This document shows, piece by piece, positions 38,701-50,364 of a DNA stretch of 64,000 nucleotides. The stretch comes from Ilyonectria destructans (lineage: Eukaryota > Ascomycota > Sordariomycetes > Hypocreales > Nectriaceae), in NCBI GenBank assembly GCA_020740775.1, contig JAHEWK010000001.1:1922001-1986000 (forward strand), in the 5' to 3' direction. A program made the position numbers and the translations under genes. Every line of letters begins with the position of its first letter. The stretch's first letter is position 1. The notes beneath the pieces were generated by a model that worked only from the letters and a program-made list of their open reading frames with translations, did not search any database and had not been told where the DNA came from.

Positions 38701-38986
38701 ATCGGCATTGTTCATGGTGGTCCTAGCAGAGACGGACATTTTGACGCTGTACTTCTTCTGGGTGGTTAAGGACGAGGGATCGTGGCTGGAGATTGGCTCC
38801 ACCATCAGTCACTTCGCCATTGCAAGCTTACTTTGCGTCTTCGTTGCGTCTCTCGAGTTGGTGAGTGCCTTTTTCATTGCTGGCATCGAAGTAGAAGATG
38901 TGCAAGGTGAAAAGAAGGCCAATGGAGGGTCAGTGGCCGAACATGTCACGGTGAAGCCCAATGGCAAGGCGGCAAACAAAAACTAG
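35783..38986 (+). CDS. MCD4: GPI ethanolamine phosphate transferase 1 (Mcd4/PIG-N)
   Basis: ER enzyme that adds ethanolamine phosphate to the first mannose of the GPI precursor. Exons are 35783-35960, 36025-37580, 37630-37817, 37868-38003, 38067-38175 and 38229-38986, giving 974 residues. The N-terminal signal-anchor (FGFLAVAVVFHLVYILSIFDIYF) is followed by a lumenal alkaline-phosphatase-like domain with metal-site motifs [49 protein letters not shown] and [25 protein letters not shown]. The second half has about 14 membrane helices, with FQSAFFSTGNVASISSFS near the end. The C-terminus is hydrophilic. MAGYSRFG was taken as the start because the upstream in-frame codon is not ATG. All five introns keep frame. 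Confidence 0.96.
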
Positions 38987-41900
38987 TGGTCTGGGACATG
39001 ATGGGAATATCCAAATAATGTGTATATTCTGCCTATTTCCTTGGGACTGGACTCGGAGTTGGGCTATATAATGGACGACGAATTCGATTCCATGGAATGT
39101 CAAGAACGGCGACGATACCCCATGATGTACGGGATAAGTGCGATATGAATCCTGGGTTGGATAGGGCTGAAGTGGTGAGGGTCCGGAAGATGGCCGTACA
39201 TCCTTGTCAGGATGACATTGAGAATGAAATGGTTGGTGGTGGTTGAACTCCAAAGTCATGGCGTGTAAGGCGATCTTGCTACGGACTCAGCTTGCTGCGG
39301 GGAAGAAAGGGGTCAGTGGGTCAGGTTCGCAACCTACTCCTTAAGTAAGTAAGTACATGGCAATTAGGCACCACGGACTGTAGGTGCCGCATCTGGCCAG
39401 GGGACTTGGAAGGGGTGTGGCCACTGGGGAAAAGCCGTTCAGTCACGGGTGATGGTGATGACGGGTGAGGCGGAGGCTCCTGGCCGTGGTCTCTTGCCCC
39501 AGACGTCGTCAAACCTGAGCTGTGTGGATCAAATTTGATCGCGGGGCAAGTGCCTAATTTGGGGTCCTGGGCACCTACCTAAGGAGTTCAGAAAAGTATG
39601 AGGTGCAACTGCTAGCGCTCCACAGATGTACCGCGTGGAAGGCGCCTTTCGCATTTGCATGTGAAAGCCGCTCGTGTTGGAGGACTTGCGCCCTCCTGCC
39701 TCGTGCCTCGTTCCATCCCGTCAGCCCCCCGGGATTACGTCGTTGTCGGTCTAGATCCCGAGAAAGCAGGCGACCGATAATGCACAGCACCGGATGCATC
39801 CCGTGCAGGACAATGTAGGAACCAACGACGGGCGACGGTGAAATGAGGTGTGGCAGGAGGGGGTGTGAGGGAATATCACGGGGTGATGAGCCCAGGTCCC
39901 AGGTGTACTTCGTACGAGCTGGGAAATACAAAGAGAGAGTTGGGAAGACAAGCCGTTCTTCAATGGTGTGATCTGTATCGGGCCAGAAACAACCATTCGA
40001 ATATTGATCGAAGGTGCCTGGTAATAAAACAATGCCCATTTGCCCATCGTCGTGTTCCCATCGTGGACATCGTGGGGCGCTGCCCTGCCTGGCCCATCTC
40101 AAATGTCAGATGTTGAAACGGAGATTTGCTGGGTTGTCAAAACTCCGTGTCAGTTATTTACGATGCTCAAGGTACGTACATGGTACGTAGTGCTCAGGAT
40201 TCCGATCATTCCAATCACCCGTCCGGCAAAGGGAGCCTTGTTCCCCAGCTTTCCAGGATGCGATGCCTCGAGCCTGTTGCTGCTGGGCTCATGCCCGCTT
40301 TTCCATATGCCTGCTTCCCGCTCCTCATGGGTCATGATGGATGGATGGACGGACAGTGGGTAATAAGATGGGCATCGACCCCCTAACCCAGGCCCCGTGT
40401 AGGCCTAAATTCCCCTAGGCCGGATCCATGGATGGAAGCTAAACAGAACTGGGGCCTACCGCCGCCGCCGTCGTCGTTCCGCCATCCATGATGACCCTAG
40501 CACCAGCCAACCTCCAACTTCCAACCTCCAACCACCAACGGCCCAACCAAGAACGCCAAGGAGCCTCCGCCTTCCCCTTCCCCGATTCTCACATGTCATG
40601 CATGTGCCTTCGAAATTTCGACAATATGTCGATCCATCGGGACTCGCCCGCCCATCAGCCCTCTCACCCCACGCTGCCAAGCCAACGCTGCCAAACCCAC
40701 CCGTCTCGCAGGACAGGCACGCCGCATCACGCGCCAGCACCTCCAGTCGGTCTCCCAGGCTGCACTCCGGGGGGGGATCTGAATAATCTTGATGCAAAGG
40801 GGAACGGGGGAGTGGGGATTACCGCCACCATCATCTTCACTCCCGTCGACCCGAACCCCGGAGGAGGGGGCACAGCTCAACCCCCCCTCCCTGTGACCTC
40901 AGCCCAAGGGTAGCATGGAACGTCTTTGCTTTTGCCTCTTCTGCACTCCGTTCCTCGCATTTAGCCCTTGTGCTACCATTAACTAACTAAGACTCGACTC
41001 GACAACAAGCAACAGGTGTGAGGTGACTGTATCACATTGTTCCCATGCGCGTCCAATAACCAACAGGACTGCGTATCCGTATCTTGCACAATTGGGCTGG
41101 CTTGACCTGGCAGGCACACGTCTCAGATGATGCCCCCCCCCCTCCGGGGGGCCGACCGTCCCTCCTCGTCCTCGGGGATTTCGGGGGTGGTGGCAGCTCC
41201 ATCTGGTTTATAACCTACCTGCCCGCATCCCTGACACGCTCTCTTCTCTCTCAGTCCGGCCGCTAGACCTGCAACTTTCGCGTTTCGACCTGCAGCCCCG
41301 GTTGGTCTTTGAAGATTTGCCCTGGCCTGGGAAAACTGTCCGGACCGGCATGGGCTGAGACTTGGGCTTACCTTACGTAGCTTATTAGCTGCGCTGCTTC
41401 TCTCACATTACTTAACCTTCCCCTAAATCGGATCTGCATTTGTTGGTCAAACGTCACTCTTCCTACACACAACACGCGCACGGCGTCCCCAAGAGAAGCG
41501 TCCAGTTTTCTAATACAACGCCGGGTCTGACGGAACGTGCGTGAACAGCAAAGACAAAGGACCGATACGCCCAAGTCCGCAGTACCACGTAGGACGTACC
41601 TCATCACTGACGGCCTGGCCTGACATCAACCTTTTCCCTGCAGGTTCAAGGCCATCTCAGGCCCACTCAACTCCACGGGGCTTGTGCGTTGTGCGGCAGA
41701 AGTCCCCACGGTAGGCCCGGAAAACGGACCCAGTTTGTCCTCCACCATCTCCGAGACTGCAGGTCATCTTTTTCGCAATCTGGAGCAGACGCTCCCGGCA
41801 GTCCCGTTGTCCAAACTCCGTTGGGTTAATCCTCCTTCCTCGAAGCCCTCTTTTTTCTCAAGACCCTAAAGCATTCTTTGTTTTGTTTTTTGTTCCCTGG

Positions 41901-42375
41901 GGAGTGATTCGGATCTTGCGCGCCTCCCTTCCGGTACACGCCCCGTCCCGACTGGTTCCCGCTGCCAGATTCGTCGTCTCCCCCGCGGCCACACGACTCC
42001 GCTCCGCTCCTTTCCCTGGCGGCGGCGTACGCATTGCCAGCAGACGAGTTGGCTTTAGGCGCTGGCGTCGACCATCCATCCTCCCTCTAACCAACATATC
42101 TGCTGCTTCGCTTTCTTGTCGTCCATTCTCCCGTTCTAGGCGCCAAGAAGGCGAGGTGTTTGCCGAGCTCTGATTCAAAGGACGGGCGACGCAGGAAGGT
42201 GTCTGCCAGGAGGGTAGAGTGTACCTGCCAGTCTTGGTTGGCTGGACTGGCTGCTGCGCTGGTGCCTCCGTCTCTGGCCGCGCACGGCCAGATCGCGACG
42301 ACTTCTCTTCCCCCTCACCCTCGATTTTCGTCTCAACACCCGCTCCGAGCCCGACTTCGATAACGAACCGGTTCC
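38987..42375. other. Intergenic, 3.4 kb: upstream region of the CTF1/Far-type regulator
   Basis: No convincing gene; ORFs up to 200 codons are low-complexity shadows. Contents: TACCTAAGG-type strings (39340-39355, 39570-39590), a CCTCGG hexamer at 41170-41175, C-homopolymer tracts near 40770-40780 and 41133-41145, and a TCTCTTCTCTCTCAG pyrimidine tract (about 41240) that could be a 5'-leader splice acceptor. The length suits a heavily regulated transcription factor gene. Confidence 0.5.
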
Positions 42376-45300
42376 ATGGACGTGGAAATGTCATCAGGCG
42401 ACGGGTTGTCGCAGGTACAACCCAATCCGCAACCCCAGGATCAAACCCAGACGTCCACAACTGGCACTCCCACGCCGCCCGCGCCCAACACGGCGGCGTC
42501 AGCCTCGGCAGGACAGCTGAGCTTCAGGAGGTATGTCGTCACACCCTCACAACCCCCGCGACTGCGATGCGCTCCGAGAGGAAAAAGACAGAAGAAAACC
42601 CATATCATTATTGCGCAATCTCACTAACACCTCCTGTTATTTATAAAGACAACGAGCATCACGCGCGTGCGAGGTATGCACCTTTCTTTTGAGCCTCTTA
42701 CGTCGAATGCCGTGCCATGGGACCCCCCGTTCCCCTCAACATGAGCCGAGGCACCGGCGGGCACCATCCCCAATCTACCTTCAGATCCACCAAACATGTC
42801 CACATCAACTATTGAATTGAGTGCTGACCACATGCCATCAGACCTGCCATGCCCGAAAGGTATTTCAATCCATTTACCCATCGTAATCGACATTATCATC
42901 GCCATTGTCGTTCACGAATACCGACTGCTTCTCCGCCACCGCGTCTTAATGTTACTAACAAATCCAGGTTCGCTGCGACGCAGCCAGCCTCGGTGTACCA
43001 TGCACCAACTGTGTCGCCTTCCAGATCGAATGCCGCATCCCATCCCCTAAACGAAAGAAGCCCCAAGGTGCTGGCAACCAGACCGGCAAGGATTCTGACA
43101 GGTACAGCTCACTGCGCTGCTTTCATCCCATCTTGTCCTCGCCCTGGTGCTAACCACAATCCCGTCCACTTACAGCGATCGAGGTGACACCACTGAGGAT
43201 CAGTCGCCCCGTCCGACAGCTCCTCCACCCGCAGCATTCCCTCCGCGACCCCCATCCGTATTCCACTCTAACCATGGGACTCCCTCTACCGCGCAGACGG
43301 AGGCCCAGGTAAGGAAAGATGAGGTTGACAGTGCGACCTACCTTGACCTAGTGATGAAGCCAAAGTTCACCCGCGCCCCCATCACCGAAGCTGGCCGAGT
43401 CGCATACCTCGGCGAGTCGTCCAATCTTACCCTACTCGTCCACGACCGCCAAGGCTCAGCCGATGTCGTCCATTATCCGCTACCCGAGAACGTCCGTGGC
43501 TCACGAGCCCGGCTCACCGAACTAGACAATGTCGAAATAGACATCCTCCATCAGAGAGGGGCCTTCCTCCTTCCACCACGGTCCCTCTGCGACGAGCTCA
43601 TCGAATCCTATTTCAGCTGGGTACACCCCATTATGCCCGTCATCAACCGCACCCGCTTCATGAGGCAGTATCGAGACCCCAAAAACCCGCCGTCGTTGTT
43701 GCTCCTCCAATCCGTCTTGCTTGCAGGAACCCGTGCTTGCAACAACCCTCAACTTATGGATGCCAACGGCTCGACTACGCCTGCCGCACTTACCTTTTAC
43801 AAACGGGCCAAGGCTCTTTACGATGCCAACTACGAGGATGACCGCGTTACCATCGTTCAGTCCCTGTTGTTGATGGGCTGGTACTGGGAGGGCCCGGAGG
43901 ACGTCACCAAGAACGTCTTTTACTGGAGTCGTGTCGCCACTATTGTTGCCCAAGGCTCGGGTATGCATCGTTCCGTCGAGCAGTCGCAGTTGAGTAGGTC
44001 CGACAAAAGACTATGGAAACGCATTTGGTGGACGCTCTTCACCCGGGACAGGTCCGTCGCCGTCGCGCTTGGAAGGCCCATTCATATCAACCTGGACGAT
44101 TCCGACGTGGAGATGTTGACAGAAGACGACTTCATCGAGGACGAAGCAGACCGTGCCAGTGAATATCCGCCCGACCCAGTCCACGTCCAGTTCTTCATGC
44201 AGTACGTCAAGCTTTGCGAGATCATGGGCCTCGTCTTGTCACAGCAATATTCTGTGGCCTCGAAGGGGCGACAACGAAACGCCATAGACCTTACCCACAG
44301 TGACATGGCTTTGGCCGATTGGCTCCAGAATTGTCCCAAGCTGGTGTATTGGGAGATGCCCCGGCACCACTTCTGGTCTGCGCTCCTCCACTCCCACTAT
44401 TACACGACCTTGTGCCTTCTCCACCGAGCACACATGCCTCCAGGCGGGACATCGCGCTTCCCGGATCATTCACCTTATCCATCTCGCAACATTGCATTCC
44501 AGGCAGCCGCAATGATAACGTCCATTGTCGAGAACCTTGCCGCGCACGACCAGCTACGCTACTGTCCGGCATTTGTCGTATATAGCTTGTTCTCTGCTCT
44601 GATTATGCACGTCTACCAGATGAGATCGCCAGTGCCATCGATCCAACAAGTTACCCAAGACAGGCTCCGGAGTTGTATGCAAGCTATGCGGGAGATTTCA
44701 AAAGTCTGGCTAGTAGGCAAGATGGTGTATGCCCTCTTCGAGTCCATCATCGGAAACAAGGTGCTCGAGGAACGGCTGCAAAAGGCTGAAGGCAAACGAC
44801 ATCGAAAGATGCGCCAGAGCCTTTCGCAGCTGGAACAGCACAGTCGGCAATCGGAGGCCGGGAAGCGAAAATACGACGACATGGCCATTGACTTCAGCAC
44901 CACCACCCCACAACCACAGGAATCCTACGAACGATCACGACCGCAAACACCAAGCGCCGCTAAAAACGATCCATCGAGCACCATGCACCCGCCGCCGGTG
45001 ACATCGCCCAATGCACGACAGGGTGCGGCAGATACGTTTATGGGAGGAACAAATTCGCGGCCCCAGACCCGACCGGCAACACCTTTCAACCCGTCCTTCT
45101 CCGTGCCTCCCACCCCTCCAGACTTATATCTCGTGACAAGAAACTCCCCCAATCTGTCACAATCTCTATGGGAGAACTTCCAGCCTGATCAGTTATTCCC
45201 AGACAGTGCGGCCATGCCAACTTTTCCAAACCTGTCTCCGGTCCAAACACATACTGGACTAGACCACAATAATATGGGAGCGGTACCGCCCGGGAACATG

Positions 45301-45635
45301 CAAGGTGGAATGCATGGCCAGCCAACAGGTCAATTCCAGCAGAGAGGGCAAGGCAATGGGATGATGCCACAGGGCGTCCCGAATGCATTTCAGGGGCAAG
45401 CCAATATCTGGCAACCGAACTTGGACAGCACGTTACCAGAAGGCGAGAGTCCCGACAGCTGGAGCACGGGTTCAGGGCAAGGCCAGACGGTTCCGACGAC
45501 GCTCAATGTGGAGGATTGGTAAGTTTAAATCGAAGCAGTGGCTGGCGGAGCCTAGCTAACGGATCTTGCAGGTTTCAATTCTTTGGCATCAATGGCGATA
45601 CGAACAACATCAATCTTGATATGCCTTTGGGTTAA
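42376..45635 (+). CDS. Zn2Cys6 transcription factor, CTF1/FarA-FarB family
   Basis: Nuclear regulator of fatty-acid and cutin-monomer use. Exons are 42376-42530, 42649-42673 (25 nt), 42842-42859 (18 nt), 42968-43101, 43176-45518 and 45572-45635 (912 residues). The binuclear zinc cluster has Cys at about 59, 62, 69, 78, 81 and 88 (RACETCHARKVRCDAASLGVPCTNC, spacing 2-6-8-2-6) and is encoded across three introns. The fungal-specific factor domain (about 230-560) includes YFSWVHPIMPVINRTRF, LLLMGWYWEGPEDVTKNVFYWSRVATIVAQGSGMHR and KRIWWTLFTRDRSVAVALGRP. A Gln/Pro/Asn-rich C-terminus (about 650-900) looks like an activation region, ending WFQFFGINGD. The resemblance to CTF1-beta/FarB around the finger is strong, but alpha versus beta was not resolved. 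Confidence 0.92.
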
Positions 45636-47789
45636 GGAGGAAGCAAGCCTATCAACGAGAAGGGCTCGATGGCCAAGGAACGGGTTGAGTCTCGGAACGC
45701 TGACTCAAAGGAGAAGAGAAAGGACAATGCCTGGCCAGGCTGCTTGTTAAAGAGTGTCTAAATCCGCGTTAGAGCCCCTGCAAGAGTCAGGCGAAAGGCT
45801 CATTTGGTCGCAACATGCATCGTTAGACCCTCATACTCCGACACAGCATGTTACAGCTTTGGGCAGCCGGCCAGGAAATCTGGGGCGATATGGGCTTTCG
45901 GGTTCTTGGCCGGCTCGGGAGTCTGTGCCAGGAAGGCAAGCGATACTTGTACCAAGAGGGAAATACTAAAGACATTCATGGTGGATATTTACTGAGGAGT
46001 GAATTTAGAGTGATGTTGAGGGTGGTTTCGACGAAGGCTACTTGTCAGTTAGAAGGCGGTTGATATCCATGGATGAATCTAGGGGAAAGGAAATGGGAGG
46101 ACAAAGATATGACGTACTGACCCAGGTTGCCAGTGCAGCTAGATACAAGCGAGAGACAGGAACAGCAAAGTGTCGTGCATTGATTACGCGGATAAATGAG
46201 GTTGCGCCTCATAGTGGGGCCCTTCTGTACATAATGGTTACGGTATACTGTACTTGGTGCGTGGTGCGAATGATTGTCACGGCTCAGACCCTGATCACTT
46301 TAATTACCGACAATCTTTATAAAGCAAGGTGGGTAGATGTTGAGGCGCCTTCCTCCTACGTAGTACGCGCACATAGCGATGGAAAGTTGGCCAAGGTGAT
46401 AGTCGGTGGAGGGGGCAAGACGATATCATGATGATGAAGAAGGATTTGACAAGAAGGGTGACAAATTAACCTTGGACGCCGATAATTTAAAGAATAAAAA
46501 TGTATAAAAAATGAATATAAAATAAAATAATAAAATAAGAAATTAAATGGATAAAATAAATAAATATAAAATAAATAAAAAGCACACACCCTGTGATATT
46601 TATGCGCCCAAGTTCCAAAAGTGCGTCGTCGTCATGCTCGGGCCGTCGGGGGCCTGGGAGGAAGCCGAGAGTATTCCATTTCATGGGGGGGTGGGAAAAA
46701 AGGCCCGGTGGGGGTGTTACATTTGGGGAGGGACTTGATCCATTAGGGGACCATGGCAGCAGACGTTGGGAGGGTTCAGTGGACATCAGCGGGCTTCAGT
46801 GGGCGGCAGTGGCGGGTGGGGTGGAGCCGACGTTCTAATGCCTGACGCTGGAGCCTCCCACGCCCCTGGTGGATAGGTAGGTAGGTAAGCATAGAAGCCA
46901 CAGGACCCCAACAAGACCCCCCTAAACCGGCTTACAGTACCACGATGGCGCATTGGCTACCATGTCCACTGGCCAACTGGAGGCTGACGACAGAGGGGAT
47001 GGGTAGCCAGACTCAGGGTGGTGGACCTTTACTAGTTCAACCTCCACGCGGCCTGCTGAGAGTTCCTCGACCCTCCATCACCCACCAAACAAGCTGCTAA
47101 CTAATAGAGCCTAACTTACGTGCTGTAGCTGAGCTGCTGTGGTGCTGTGGTCCCTGGTGCTTGGGTTGCCGCCGCTGTGCTGCCGCTGTCCCTACCGCTT
47201 TCCGCTTCCAGGTTTCCACTGCAGTGCTACTTATTACTGGACTCGGTCTATTCTGGACGCATCCGCCCTGTCCCATCCCGTCACCCTGGATCCCCCCATC
47301 CTGGATCCCCCCATCCATCCATGCCCCAAATACCTCGAGCTGACTGAGCTTGTGGGCTGCATGATTATCTGGCCCGCCGCCCGTCCTTGAATGCACTGCA
47401 CGCCCTGGCCTTTCTCGGTGCCCGCTCCAAACCGCAACGACAGCGACAGCGACGAAACCTACCACGACGCCGCCAACGACGACCTTCGCCTCCTCCGACA
47501 ATTCTGCCATCAATAAATGCACTAAGTTGCATTGTTGTGTCTATCTATATTGGCTTGGCTTGTCTTACTCATCATTCTCGCTCCTCCACCCCTAGTCGGC
47601 CCCCCCCCCATCTTTTGACGTCGTCGCTGTGTCCTCTTTCTTCGCCCCTTGGTTACTTCGTAGGCACCGTCTAGCGTTGAATGACGACGGCGACGATACC
47701 GACAACAGCGCTGGTCGAAGCCACGCACTGATGCAAAGCCGCCGCCCGACTCGCGACCTTTGAGCGCTGTCGCCGAGTTGGCGGTCATC
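45636..47789. other. Intergenic, 2.15 kb: no supported gene
   Basis: Contains an A-rich tract with no C on the + strand (46482-46581), a GGTAGGTAGGTAAG string (about 46875-46889), a two-copy CCTGGATCCCCCCAT repeat (about 47285-47312) and a GA/CT-rich leader before the LysM gene. Confidence 0.55.
46482..46581. repeat. A-rich low-complexity tract
   Basis: About 100 bp made almost only of A and T with scattered G and no C on the + strand. Flanks are of normal composition on both sides. It has no terminal repeats. Confidence 0.85.
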
Positions 47790-49664
47790 ATGACCGACCC
47801 GAGACGCTCCGCCAGGCCCTCGCCGCACCGGTCCTCGTCGGCCCTGGCTCCTGCGTCCCGGTCATCAGATGCCAACCCCGTCCGCCCTCGCAATCGCCGT
47901 CTCCTCAGCACCGTCGACGATGATGACAACACCCGTAACGACAAGCCAGGTCCCCGCGGCCGCATCAACGACTTCAACTCCTCCTCCTCAACCCCGACCG
48001 CCAGTTACGGCCTGCTCTCGGCCTTCAGCCCCGCCAACAGCCGCTCCACGAGCCCGCTTCCGTCCACACGCTCCGGCGACGGCCCCAATCGCGGTGCGAA
48101 CACAGCCAACTTGACCAACTTCTTCAATGACTCGTTATCCCAGAGCTGGGCTTCCGTTCAGGGCTTCGCTTCGTCCCTCATCGGTGACGATACCCAGTCG
48201 CGCGGCGGGAGGTCTCAACCCAGCACCCGTGCTAGCTCTCGGCCGGGCACCTGGGGGAAGAGCCTCTCCGACAATGCTTCAAGGAAGGGCCTCGGTGCCT
48301 GGGGCCCGTCTCCCCCTCACAAGATACCCTCCATGGATGATGTGGCGGCAGGCTCACAGGAAGAGAGGGAGTCTGCCCTGAAAGCTGCAAAACGAGCCAA
48401 GGTTCTGGAGAGCCATGATGGTGTCAATGGGGGGTTAGACGTCACAGGCAAGCACAAACGCCGGAATTCTGATGAGATGGCTCTCGAACAGCCCCAGCTC
48501 GAAGAGTACCTTGTCTACATCCACAAGGTTCAACCCAACGACACCTATGCAGGGCTCGTCTTGCGGTATCAATGCAGGGAAGACGCTTTCAGGAAGGCCA
48601 ACGGGCTCTGGTCTCGAGACAGCGTCCAGATTCGAAAGTGGCTTACCGTCCCGGTTGATGCTTGCGAGGTCAGAGGTCGACCCTGCGAACCACCCTCATG
48701 GCACAACGGCCATGGTGTCGATCTCCTCGCGCAAACCCCTGGAGCCGACGAAACATCGAACTCCCAAGCACCCCACGACGACTTCTTCAGCCGACCCGTG
48801 AACGGGACCCCCACCGAGTCGAAACCGGCCGATGGAGAGGAAAAGCCATGGACGCATGTCCGCTGGGTTAAAATTGATTCGTTCCAACAACCTGTGGAGA
48901 TCTGTCGGGTGGCCCGGAATGCCATGGGCTATTTCCCTCCTCGGCGGAAGAAGAGCATACGCACCATTTCGACCTTCTCCACACCCCGACAGAGCTTCGA
49001 CCTCTCCAGCAACCCTCCTGCGTCGGTGGAAGGGACGCCTGCTCGCCGGCCGAGCTCCCTGAGCCATCGACCCCAGTTCGCCAACTTACTCTCTAGCCCC
49101 GGCAAAGCGATCAGTGAGGGCGGCGAGTCACTGCCCGCTTTCATGCGCCGGCCAGGTGGTGTGGGATCCATGGGTGCCAACGCACGCGCACCTGGCCCGG
49201 ATAGGGACTACCTCACGACTTGGACTAAGAAACATATCCCGGGACTGAACATTGAAGGTCTTCCCTCCATGTCAGTCATGGGTTCGGAAACAGCACAGTT
49301 TGGCTTCAAGCCCGAGACGGCAGAGCTGGTAGAGGGCCATATCGGCGAAGGGCATGATACCAATTCCACGACTCAGCAGGGAAACGGGCTAGACAAAGCT
49401 GCGGCTGCCGTTGAGACGTGGCTGAGAGGTGCTCTCACGAGAAACCCGAGTTTAAACCTAGCGGGCATACGAGGCCAGTTGGGGGGTGAGGGCGACCTAA
49501 TAGAGTTGACAGACACGGGCAGCGATGATGGGAAGCCAGCCGGAGGAGCACCCTCCAGCATGATGGAGGCGCTATCACTCGGGAGCAGCGGTCGAAGTGA
49601 CGGGAATGGGACTGTCCGGGGCAGAACAGCTGGATCTGGGGCCAAGAGAGGCAAGGATGATTGA
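47790..49664 (+). CDS. Intracellular LysM-domain protein
   Basis: Function not known. A single exon encodes 624 residues. The start is the ATG of MTDPRRSARPSPHRSS; the open frame upstream begins with a non-ATG codon. There is no signal peptide or membrane helix, so it differs from secreted LysM effectors. The first 200 residues are disordered, Ser/Arg/Pro-rich, with FFNDSLSQSWASVQGFASSLIG as a possible amphipathic helix at about 113-134. One LysM repeat is visible at about 239-290 (YLVYIHKVQPNDTYAGLVLRYQCREDAFRKANGLWSRDSVQIRKWLTVPV), with the usual KVQPNDTYAGL opening and IRKWLTVPV end. A conserved-looking segment follows (WTHVRWVKIDSFQQPVEICRVARNAMGYFPPRRKKS). Such cytosolic LysM proteins are common in fungi and may act as protein-binding modules; that is inference. 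Confidence 0.85.
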   Translation: MTDPRRSARPSPHRSSSALAPASRSSDANPVRPRNRRLLSTVDDDDNTRNDKPGPRGRINDFNSSSSTPTASYGLLSAFSPANSRSTSPLPSTRSGDGPNRGANTANLTNFFNDSLSQSWASVQGFASSLIGDDTQSRGGRSQPSTRASSRPGTWGKSLSDNASRKGLGAWGPSPPHKIPSMDDVAAGSQEERESALKAAKRAKVLESHDGVNGGLDVTGKHKRRNSDEMALEQPQLEEYLVYIHKVQPNDTYAGLVLRYQCREDAFRKANGLWSRDSVQIRKWLTVPVDACEVRGRPCEPPSWHNGHGVDLLAQTPGADETSNSQAPHDDFFSRPVNGTPTESKPADGEEKPWTHVRWVKIDSFQQPVEICRVARNAMGYFPPRRKKSIRTISTFSTPRQSFDLSSNPPASVEGTPARRPSSLSHRPQFANLLSSPGKAISEGGESLPAFMRRPGGVGSMGANARAPGPDRDYLTTWTKKHIPGLNIEGLPSMSVMGSETAQFGFKPETAELVEGHIGEGHDTNSTTQQGNGLDKAAAAVETWLRGALTRNPSLNLAGIRGQLGGEGDLIELTDTGSDDGKPAGGAPSSMMEALSLGSSGRSDGNGTVRGRTAGSGAKRGKDD

Positions 49665-50364
49665 TGGATGGACGAAGTTGTGACGACAGGGCAGAGGGCA
49701 AAAGGCCGTCTGTTGGATTACCTTGGGAGTAATCCCCGGCCAATATCACGGCATACTTGGGTTCCGCAGTTGGATTGAGAATGACGGCGTTGATTGCTGG
49801 CGAGTAACTGCGGCTGGCCTTGCACAGGAGTCTGCATGGTCAACCAGCACGGCCTTGAGCGAGGACATTCCCGATTCATCAGAATACTGGGATTTGAAGA
49901 GATGGAACCAAAGACAACTAACCAGTAGTACCTACATAGGCAGGGCCGTGCTGGAGACCTTTTTCTTTCTTTATTTGGGCGACAGGAAAGGTGGCTCCCG
50001 ATATCCAATGCATAAATAAATAAGTATACCTGCCAGCCTACATTTAGAGAAAGCAGTAGCAGTATAGAATTCATTCAATAGACGTCAAATCAGCCGTGGT
50101 TTACAGTAACAGATCGATAAGATAGTATCCCCAAGGAAGTGTAGTTTACGACTGCCGAAGGTACTACGTAGTAACTTTAGGCGCGCAACGCGTAAAACGT
50201 GCATGATGGTCCCCACGTCATTTGCACATGGTACATTACTGTTGCGTGGCCCACTCCGGAATTGGCATCCCGCCCATACAGACACAGACATGATGCATGC
50301 TGCCAACCTCCAACTCGAATAATTCATGCTCCAATAGCACGCTCACCAGCACCCAGCAGCACAA
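49665..50364. other. Intergenic between LysM and ARV1 genes
   Basis: No supported gene in 0.7 kb. Holds the LysM 3' flank and the ARV1 promoter; a GGTACTACGTAGTAAC partial palindrome is at about 50159-50174. Confidence 0.5.

Noticed and set aside
39575..40102. 175-codon minus-strand ORF in the 3.4-kb upstream region
   Set aside because: Composition is not protein-like and no motif is seen; the region fits a promoter.
40488..40913. 141-codon plus-strand ORF rich in His/Pro
   Set aside because: Simple composition and homopolymer C tracts; no splice logic or domain.
41858..42460. 200-codon minus-strand ORF overlapping the Far-type regulator start
   Set aside because: Low-complexity Arg/Pro/Gly composition typical of a shadow of G+C-rich leader sequence; it runs antisense into a well-supported first exon.
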